Below are positions 6,507 through 10,981 of a stretch of DNA of 10,981 nt, piece after piece. Source of the stretch: Planctomycetales bacterium (GTDB lineage Bacteria; Planctomycetota; Phycisphaerae; SM23-33); assembly GCA_030642005.1 (NCBI GenBank), contig DAOWOP010000086.1, positions 1 through 10,981 of the forward strand, read 5' to 3'. Below the pieces are notes generated by a model. The model was given only the letters and a program-made list of their open reading frames with translations, had not been told where the DNA came from and searched no databases. A program made the position numbers and the translations under genes. Numbering within the stretch: the first letter of the stretch is position 1; every line of letters begins with the position of its first letter.

Positions 6507-7811
6507 ATGCCGACGCAGTACGAACATGCCGTTGCCGGCAGGATCACGCCGGAAATCGAACGAGTCGCCGAGCGCGAGCGCCTCGAAGCCGAATCAATCC
6601 GCGCCGAGGTCGCCGCAGGCCGGCTTGTTATCCCAGCCAATCGCCTGCACCTTGCCGGCTGTGAGGAGACCGGCGTCAAACTCGACCCGATCGGCATCGG
6701 CAGGGCGGCTACCGTTAAGATTAACGCCAATATCGGTGCCTCGCCGAACAGTTCCTGCGAGGAGATGGAACTGACGAAACTTCGCTGGGCCGTCCGATAC
6801 GGAGCCGACGCCGTCATGGACTTATCCACCGGCGGGGACCTTGACGAAATCCGCACGCACCTGATCTCCAATTCCACCATTCCGCTCGGCACGGTCCCGA
6901 TATATTCGATGATCGCCGAGCGGGACATCGAGGACCTGACCTGTGAGCAGATGCTGGCGACGATTGAAAAACAGGCTGCACAGGGCGTCGATTTCTTTAC
7001 CATCCACGCCGGCATCCTGCGCGAGCATCTCGATTTGGTCCGGCCCAGGAAGATGGGCATCGTCTCGCGCGGCGGGAGTCTGCTGGCGAAGTGGATGCTG
7101 CATCACGGCCGGCAGAACCCGCTTTACGAGATGTTCGACGAGATTTCCGCAATCTGCCGCGAGTATGACGTAGCGTATTCGCTTGGCGACGGTCTTCGGC
7201 CTGGATGTCTGGCCGATGCGTCGGACGATGCGCAGTTCGCCGAACTGGCGACGCTGGGCGAACTGGTGAGCCGGGCGCGCGATTCCGGCGTGCAGTGCAT
7301 GGTCGAAGGCCCGGGGCATATCCCGCTCGACCAGATAGAGATGAACATGACCCGTCAGGCCGAACTCTGCGACGGCGCGCCGTTCTACGTCCTTGGCCCG
7401 ATAGTAACGGACGTTTTTCCCGGTTACGATCACATCACCTCTGCGATTGGTGCAACCGTGGCGGCCTATTACGGTGCGTCGTTTTTGTGCTATGTAACGC
7501 CGGCAGAGCATCTCACGCTCCCGACGCCCGAAGACGTCCGAACCGGCTGCATCGCTTACAGGATCGCCGCGCACGCCGCCGACATCGCCCACCGCAGGCC
7601 CGGTGCGCGGGACCGCGACGACGCCATCTCCGACGCGAGGGCGGAACTGGACTGGGCGAAGCAGTTCGAACTTGCCTTCGACGGCGAAACCGCGAAGGAC
7701 ATACACCGCAGAGACATGCCCACCGACGAAGATTACTGCGCGATGTGCGGGAAACGCTGGTGCGCGATAAGACTCTCACGCGAGGTGAAAGACGCCCTGG
7801 GAGGAAAGTGA
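6507..7811 (+). CDS. thiC: Phosphomethylpyrimidine synthase ThiC
   Basis: A radical-SAM enzyme that rearranges 5-aminoimidazole ribotide into hydroxymethylpyrimidine phosphate, the pyrimidine precursor of thiamine. The 434-residue length fits the short ThiC form without the extra N-terminal domain. Hallmarks are NANIGASP (73-80), DLSTGGD (105-111), EGPGHIPLDQI, YDHITSAIG and the C-terminal CX2CX4C cluster motif Cys411-Cys414-Cys419 that binds [4Fe-4S]. The ATG at 6507 has AAGGA at 6496-6500. The TPP riboswitch and candidate terminator upstream predict repression by TPP. No other thi gene is in the window, so it appears to be a single-gene unit. It ends about 150 bases before the convergent DHS-like gene. 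Confidence 0.98.
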   Translation: MPTQYEHAVAGRITPEIERVAERERLEAESIRAEVAAGRLVIPANRLHLAGCEETGVKLDPIGIGRAATVKINANIGASPNSSCEEMELTKLRWAVRYGADAVMDLSTGGDLDEIRTHLISNSTIPLGTVPIYSMIAERDIEDLTCEQMLATIEKQAAQGVDFFTIHAGILREHLDLVRPRKMGIVSRGGSLLAKWMLHHGRQNPLYEMFDEISAICREYDVAYSLGDGLRPGCLADASDDAQFAELATLGELVSRARDSGVQCMVEGPGHIPLDQIEMNMTRQAELCDGAPFYVLGPIVTDVFPGYDHITSAIGATVAAYYGASFLCYVTPAEHLTLPTPEDVRTGCIAYRIAAHAADIAHRRPGARDRDDAISDARAELDWAKQFELAFDGETAKDIHRRDMPTDEDYCAMCGKRWCAIRLSREVKDALGGK

Positions 7812-7853
7812 TTCTTTTAACAAGGGGCGCTATCGGGTTTGCTGCGCATTCCC

Positions 7854-7922
7854 GGAGATTCGCTTCGCTCATCTCCAGGCTTTTTTAAAAAAGCCCGACC
7901 TTGAGCGAAGCGAAAGGTCGGG
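7854..7922. terminator. Cluster of hairpins between convergent genes
   Basis: Three adjacent structures: GGAGAT/ATCTCC (7854-7876), a perfect 18-bp palindrome GGCTTTTTTAAAAAAGCC (7878-7895), and a 9-bp stem CCCGACCTT/AAGGTCGGG (7894-7902 with 7914-7922). The loops of the first and third are themselves complementary (GCTTCGCTC with GAGCGAAGC), so a longer alternative stem is possible. The position fits a bidirectional terminator for thiC and the DHS-like gene. Confidence 0.65.
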
Positions 7923-7941
7923 TATCATTCTGTCTGTGTAC

Positions 7942-7969
7942 CCTACGACCTATGACCTACGACCTATGA
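7942..7969. repeat. Four tandem heptamers CCTACGA/CCTATGA
   Basis: CCTACGA, CCTATGA, CCTACGA and CCTATGA follow each other in exact 7-base register with a further partial unit. The array overlaps the 3' end of the DHS-like gene: its TAG stop at 7964-7966 and the last codon lie inside the repeat. Confidence 0.8.
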
Positions 7970-9094
7970 CCTTCTTTTCAGCGACTTTAGTATATCCCCG
8001 TCCCATATGAGTTTGAGTCTCGGTCTTGCAGGTGCCGGGTGGCGGTTGAAGATGTAGGCGGCAAGGAGGGGCAGTGAGACGCTCGGCTCGACCCAGGCCA
8101 TAGCGAAGTCTGCCTTCTTCTTGATCTTGCCCCAGGATTGTGCCTCGCCCAGCGTCGAACCCGAAAGCCCGCCGTCCTGAACCACAGCCGTCGTTACCTG
8201 GACGGCGTAGTCGTGCCCGCGATTCTTACCGAAGATGTAACCCATCACCACCGAATCGTTGATGTAATTTTTCGGCACGCCGCCGGCGACGTAGATCGCG
8301 GCGGTGGCGGGGCTTTGGACGGTAATCTGCGTCAGTTCGTAGTTGTCGCGGATCGAGTCGATTGCGATACCGGTCCGGCCGTCGCGGATGCAGCGGTGGC
8401 GGTGCTCGGTCAGGCCGATGCCGATGGATGAATCATTCAATGCCGGCGAGAACATCGGCACGCCCAGGCGGTGGCACTGATAGACGATGGACTCGGTGTC
8501 GGTCAGTTTCGAGCCGACGAAGTCGAGGTACGCCCGGCTGGAGTAGTTTCCCGGCGGCAGTTCGTCGGCCACTCGCCCGCACCAGGTGTCGGTGTCCCAG
8601 AATTTCTCTTCATCGACGTAGGTGTCGTAGATGCGGTCGATGTGCAGGTCGCGGAGGGCCGGGTCGTCGGCGGCGTCCGTGCCCTGGTAGTGCCGGTGGC
8701 CTCTGGCCTGGTATATGTCCTGATAGAGTATCGCTCCGGTCGAGACGATTACATCGACGTAACCGCCGCCGACGAGGTCTCGTATGACGCGGCGGAGTCC
8801 GGCTGCGATTAACGGTCCGGCCAGGCCCAGCATCACTGTCGGGCGGCGTTTGTCGTTGTAGAGGTTGGTCAGGACTTCGGCGCATCTGCCGAGGTTGCGG
8901 GCCTGGATGCTCATCCCGGCCATATCGGCCACAAGATCGGCAGCGGTGGTCTTGCGTCCCACGCGGACCTGGCGAACCTCTTCGGACAGGAGTTTTTTCC
9001 GTCGGCGAACCTGCGAGGCGCTCAGAGGCACGTACGACCAGAGGTCGTCATAGGAAACTTTCGCTTTGGGCTTCCGCCTGCGGGATTTGCTCAC
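7964..9094 (-). CDS. Deoxyhypusine synthase-like protein
   Basis: The deoxyhypusine synthase family transfers the aminobutyl group of spermidine, using NAD, to a lysine of eIF5A in eukaryotes and archaea. Bacterial relatives exist and some make homospermidine instead. The 376-residue protein has the typical length. It shows LAGPLIAAGLRRVIRDL (91-107), STGAILYQD near 118, GGVPKNYIND (271-280), matching the eukaryotic GGGVVKHHI region, and SWGKI with Lys323 at the place of the lysine that carries the aminobutyl intermediate. A very basic N-terminus (SKSRRRKPKAK) precedes the domain. The start is GTG at 9094, supported by AAGGGGG eight bases upstream. A 44-residue basic protein gene ends 18 bases before it, so they probably form an operon. 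Bacteria normally lack eIF5A, so the true acceptor is unknown. Confidence 0.88.
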   Translation of the reverse strand: MSKSRRRKPKAKVSYDDLWSYVPLSASQVRRRKKLLSEEVRQVRVGRKTTAADLVADMAGMSIQARNLGRCAEVLTNLYNDKRRPTVMLGLAGPLIAAGLRRVIRDLVGGGYVDVIVSTGAILYQDIYQARGHRHYQGTDAADDPALRDLHIDRIYDTYVDEEKFWDTDTWCGRVADELPPGNYSSRAYLDFVGSKLTDTESIVYQCHRLGVPMFSPALNDSSIGIGLTEHRHRCIRDGRTGIAIDSIRDNYELTQITVQSPATAAIYVAGGVPKNYINDSVVMGYIFGKNRGHDYAVQVTTAVVQDGGLSGSTLGEAQSWGKIKKKADFAMAWVEPSVSLPLLAAYIFNRHPAPARPRLKLIWDGDILKSLKRRS

Positions 9095-9112
9095 CGTAGT
9101 TACCCCCTTTGC

Positions 9113-9247
9113 TTAGACGGGGAGGCTTCGCTTCTTGCGGAATTGGCGGGCGAATCGGCTCTTCTCCTTGCCCTTGTGCGGCTTGATGCCGTGATTGGCC
9201 TTCTTGTTACGCCATCCGAGTTTTCCGTTGCTTCGTTTATGTCCCAT
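9113..9247 (-). CDS. 44-residue very basic protein upstream of the DHS-like gene
   Basis: A short frame from ATG at 9247 to TAA at 9113 encodes 44 residues beginning MGHKRSNGKLGWRNKK and ending in RFARQFRKKRSLPV. Lys, Arg and His make up nearly half of it; there are no acidic residues except one Glu, and no Cys. Its composition suggests RNA, DNA or ribosome binding, like small ribosomal or nucleoid proteins, but I do not recognise a family. The stop is 18 bases before the GTG of the DHS-like gene, and the latter's Shine-Dalgarno lies in that gap, which indicates translation in tandem. The middle segment NHGIKPHKGK carries a His-Gly and lysine pattern loosely like the hypusination loop of eIF5A; this is an inference only. 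Codon use matches the neighbouring genes. Confidence 0.75.
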   Translation of the reverse strand: MGHKRSNGKLGWRNKKANHGIKPHKGKEKSRFARQFRKKRSLPV

Positions 9248-9266
9248 TATTTGTCTTTCAGATTGC

Positions 9267-9361
9267 GCCACAGAGACACAGAGAACACAGAGATTGGATA
9301 AAATGCAGAAAAAAACTTTTGTAATTATATTACCTCTCTGTGTTCTCTGTGTCTCTGTGGC
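9267..9361. repeat. Perfect 27-bp inverted repeat with CACAGAG cores
   Basis: Arm 9267-9293 is the exact reverse complement of 9335-9361, around a 41-base A/T-rich loop. Each arm has three CACAGAG cores separated by one and two A. The loop contains a minus-strand TATAAT (9329-9324) but no convincing -35. The element fills the gap between the DUF2617-like stop (9374) and the small basic gene. Confidence 0.9.
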
Positions 9362-9373
9362 TGATTTTCTTTT

Positions 9374-9919
9374 TTAGATTAGTTCAAATATAGACTGAGT
9401 CTTTATGAGTGTCAACTCATCGGGGAAGGCGTGGTATGCGAAGACATGCAGATGTCCGGGTTTTGCATCGTAGTCGATGTAGGTGAACGGCTCCAGCGCG
9501 CCGACCGGCACCCATTCTGAAAACGACAAAAACAACCCGCCTTGTGAACCCTGCTCGACCATGTCTGCGTGGACCCGCTCGTACAGCCTGGGGCTCATCG
9601 TCTCGACCTGGAAACTCATCATGTGACGGATCATGCCGGGGTTTTCGACTTCGTGGTCCTTCTCGCCGCGGAGTCGCAGCGACGCCAGTTTGCCGTGTTT
9701 CGGGAGCATTGCCGAGGCGTCGGCGATTAACTCCGTTATGGTGGCCTTGCCGCGATGAAACGCGATCAGGTGGCTCATGCCCGTTATCCAAATCTGGGCC
9801 TCGTAGCCGTCCTTGACGACGTGGTGGTCGTGATATATCTCGAACAGTTCCGGATGCAGAGGCCTGCTGTACAGCAGCAGCCGCAACTGCGAAACACTTT
9901 GTTTCTGTCGTATCGGCAT
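9374..9919 (-). CDS. DUF2617-like protein of unknown function
   Basis: A 181-residue soluble protein with no signal peptide or membrane segment. Segments such as LYSRPLHPELFEIYHDHHV (about 16-34), MSFQVETMSPRLYERVHADM (about 100-119) and the C-terminal AFPDELTLIKTQSIFEL resemble the DUF2617 family as I remember it (RPLHPE, FQVE and FPDE...VKTQS type motifs). Several conserved His and Glu residues are present, but no known catalytic motif is evident. The ATG at 9919 has GAAGGG about ten bases upstream and a promoter with a perfect -10 box. It appears to be transcribed alone or through the 27-bp inverted repeat into the downstream operon. The family name is recalled and was not searched. Confidence 0.85.
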   Translation of the reverse strand: MPIRQKQSVSQLRLLLYSRPLHPELFEIYHDHHVVKDGYEAQIWITGMSHLIAFHRGKATITELIADASAMLPKHGKLASLRLRGEKDHEVENPGMIRHMMSFQVETMSPRLYERVHADMVEQGSQGGLFLSFSEWVPVGALEPFTYIDYDAKPGHLHVFAYHAFPDELTLIKTQSIFELI

Positions 9920-9945
9920 CAGTTTGAACCCTTCAGTCGATCTTT

Positions 9946-9974
9946 ATTATACCACATCATCCTGTCCCGGCAAA
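9946..9974 (-). promoter_or_regulatory. Promoter of the DUF2617-like gene
   Basis: On the minus strand, TATAAT (9951-9946) is a perfect -10. Upstream lies TTTGCC with a 17-base spacer or TTGCCG with 16. The leader to the ATG at 9919 would be about 20 bases. Confidence 0.65.
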
Positions 9975-10039
9975 GTGGGAAGATCGGGAAATAGCATTTT
10001 GTTGGAGCGATTCGAGCATTTGTGTCCCTGATGCCAAAG

Positions 10040-10101
10040 CCGACGGATAGCTATCCGTCGGTTCCGGTTATCCGTCGGTTTCGGTTATCCATTGGTTCCG
10101 G
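10040..10101. repeat. 22-bp palindrome running into three 17-bp tandem repeats
   Basis: Positions 10040-10061 are a perfect palindrome (half-site CCGACGGATAG). Its right half begins the first of three direct 17-bp units: 10051-10067, 10068-10084 and 10085-10101 (type TTATCCGTCGGTTCCGG, with few changes). One inverted and three direct half-sites thus lie 120-180 bases before the PilZ gene. They could be an operator or another intergenic repeat. A frame of 67 codons across this region is not considered real. Confidence 0.75.
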
Positions 10102-10120
10102 GTCTTTTGAATTGGGAAAC

Positions 10121-10192
10121 CTGCGAGATGGTAGAGGCGTAATATTTTACGCAGACTGCTCAAGTCGCCTATTTTACCAGCCGATACAGCAG
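10121..10192 (+). other. Potential structured leader before the PilZ gene
   Basis: Nested complementarity is visible: CTGC (10121-10124) with GCAG (10189-10192), and TGGTA (10129-10133) with TACCA (10175-10179), enclosing two hairpins, GCGTAA-TATT-TTACGC (10137-10152) and GACT-GCTCA-AGTC (10154-10166). This would form a three-way junction. It does not match the c-di-GMP-I consensus that I know. The outer stems are short, so chance pairing is possible. Confidence 0.3.
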
Positions 10193-10221
10193 ATGGATTT
10201 GGGGTTTTTTGGGAGTTCGTT

Positions 10222-10572
10222 ATGAACACTATATGCTATAGTCCTCCCGAGCGGCGTCGTTATCCGCGTACGCATCTTCAGATGATGCTGCACGGAGTTC
10301 GACTTGATCCCGACGGCGGCGACGTCCAGGACACCCTCCAGATGGTGGATATTTCTCGCGGCGGAATGGGGGTGGTCAGCGAGCGGTGGCTTTATCCAGG
10401 CCAGCGGATCGTCTTATCTGTCCCGCTGCACCCTGAAGGTGGACGGAGCAACCTGCAAACCACGGTAGTCCGCTGTCGCAAGGTCGAGGATGGGTACCGT
10501 GTCGGGCTGGAGTTTGATCCGGCCGCTCTGGGTCTGGCCGCTTATGAAGCGCCCACGGCTGTGGCTGCGTAA
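10222..10572 (+). CDS. PilZ-domain protein
   Basis: PilZ domains bind the second messenger cyclic di-GMP and regulate motility, exopolysaccharide or other surface traits. This 116-residue protein is a single-domain form. It carries both ligand motifs: RRYPR with R12xxxR16, and DISRGG with D43xSxxG48. The remaining sequence fits the beta barrel (GMGVVSERWLYPGQRIVLSVPL, VVRCRKVEDGYRVGLEFD). The ATG at 10222 is preceded by GGGAG at 10211-10215. No enzymatic or output domain is attached, so it probably acts by binding a partner. It is flanked by its own repeat-rich upstream region and a strong terminator, so it appears monocistronic. Confidence 0.92.
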   Translation: MNTICYSPPERRRYPRTHLQMMLHGVRLDPDGGDVQDTLQMVDISRGGMGVVSERWLYPGQRIVLSVPLHPEGGRSNLQTTVVRCRKVEDGYRVGLEFDPAALGLAAYEAPTAVAA

Positions 10573-10583
10573 GGGCGGCAAAG

Positions 10584-10667
10584 GGCGCGTCTGATCATAC
10601 CGGACAGGCGCCTATAGCGTATGTTTATACGCGGCGGGTTGTTGCGCTCATCAACCCGCCGCATTTT
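10584..10667 (+). terminator. Terminator and 3' hairpins of the PilZ gene
   Basis: The main element is an 11-bp stem GCGGCGGGTTG (10631-10641) with CAACCCGCCGC (10652-10662) followed by ATTTT, a good intrinsic terminator. Before it are a bulged stem, GGCGCGTCTG (10584-10593) with 10601-10612, and a hairpin GCGTAT/ATACGC (10617-10632) that shares its last two bases with the main stem. Confidence 0.8.
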
Positions 10668-10680
10668 GTATCATCATCTC

Positions 10681-10709
10681 TTGACTCTCACGCGGGCAAA
10701 TAATACATT
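10681..10709 (+). promoter_or_regulatory. Promoter of tRNA-Gln
   Basis: TTGACT (10681-10686), a 17-base spacer and TACATT (10704-10709), giving a leader of about 37 bases before the mature tRNA. The -35 matches that of the tRNA-Arg promoter candidate. Confidence 0.55.
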
Positions 10710-10752
10710 AAACTCAACGTGTGAGGTCTTGCCTGCCTGCGGCGGGACTTTC

Positions 10753-10823
10753 TGGGGAATAGTGTAACGGTAGCACGACTGATTCTGGATCAGTTAGCCA
10801 AGGTTCGAATCCTTGTTCCCCAG
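10753..10823 (+). tRNA. tRNA-Gln (anticodon CTG)
   Basis: Acceptor TGGGGAA/TTCCCCA (10753-10759 with 10816-10822), D stem GTGT/GCAC, anticodon stem ACTGA/TCAGT around TTCTGGA with anticodon CTG at 10785-10787, and T arm CAAGG-TTCGAAT-CCTTG. The discriminator is G at 10823 and CCA is not encoded. It decodes CAG. The heptamer array begins nine bases after its end. Confidence 0.96.
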
Positions 10824-10831
10824 TTTGTTAG

Positions 10832-10981
10832 CATTCAGCGGTCAGCGTTCAGCAATCAGCAATCAGTAAAAGATAAAAAAGAACGCTGAACGCTGAACGC
10901 TGAATGCTGAATGCTGAACGCTGAACGCTGAATGCTGAATGCTGAATGCTGAATGCTGAACGCTGAATGCTGAATGCTGAA
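10832..10981. repeat. Long heptamer array with inverted arms (CNNTCAG / CTGAAYG)
   Basis: The left arm has five units at 10832-10866 (CATTCAG, CGGTCAG, CGTTCAG, CAATCAG, CAATCAG). After an A-rich spacer, the right arm holds thirteen full units of CTGAAYG (10886-10976) plus partial units at both ends. Its only variation is C or T at the sixth base. The right arm complements the left arm type. It continues past the window edge. Confidence 0.95.

Noticed and set aside
9267..9361. Insertion sequence with terminal inverted repeats
   Set aside because: There is no transposase or target duplication, and the arms consist of short internal repeats like other intergenic elements here.
10121..10192. 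c-di-GMP-I (GEMM) riboswitch before the PilZ gene
   Set aside because: GGGAAACC superficially resembles the family start, but the tetraloop, receptor and conserved core sequences are absent.
10022..10225. 67-codon plus-strand frame whose stop overlaps the PilZ ATG
   Set aside because: The ATGA overlap looks like translational coupling, but the frame starts with GTG without a ribosome binding site and crosses the palindrome and 17-bp repeats.
10832..10981. CRISPR array
   Set aside because: The units are 7 bases in direct tandem with no spacers and no cas genes nearby.

Overview
The window looks like a chromosomal segment of a Planctomycetota bacterium, probably Phycisphaerae-like and possibly from a metagenome assembly. 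The grounds are the character of the proteins (moderately GC-rich CarB, ThiC with a TPP riboswitch, a bacterial deoxyhypusine synthase-like protein, a DUF2617-like protein), weak Shine-Dalgarno use in several genes, and many short intergenic repeats. The taxonomy is inference; no rRNA or marker set is present.

Layout. Positions 1-505 hold no convincing gene. They carry a compact potential RNA fold at the left edge and three heptamer-based repeat clusters. A minus-strand pyrimidine block follows: carB (506-3733), downstream of a pyrG-like gene (3877-4737). The pyrG frame is intact but has lost most of its synthetase domain by an apparent internal in-frame deletion. Positions 4738-5256 hold a probable pyrG promoter and leader hairpin plus a repeat/GC-rich hairpin island. 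On the plus strand come tRNA-Arg(CCG), a lipoprotein gene, then a promoter, TPP riboswitch and candidate terminator ahead of thiC (6507-7811). Convergent to thiC are a deoxyhypusine synthase-like gene (7964-9094, GTG start) and a 44-residue very basic protein encoded 18 bases upstream of it. Next, on the minus strand, is a DUF2617-like gene (9374-9919) with a good promoter. On the plus strand a PilZ-domain gene (10222-10572) is preceded by a 22-bp palindrome, 17-bp tandem repeats and a foldable leader, and followed by a strong terminator. A promoter and tRNA-Gln(CTG) come next, and the window ends inside a long heptamer array.

Themes. carB and pyrG serve pyrimidine synthesis; thiC makes the thiamine pyrimidine and is probably controlled by TPP. 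The DHS-like enzyme and the small basic protein look co-transcribed, which raises a testable question about an enzyme-substrate relation. The most unusual feature of the DNA is the intergenic sequence. Most gaps carry short repeats with a 7-base period (or a 7-base core plus 1-2-base linkers). The repeat sequence differs at each site, the repeats are often arranged as inverted pairs around an A/T-rich loop, and they often abut or enter gene stop codons.
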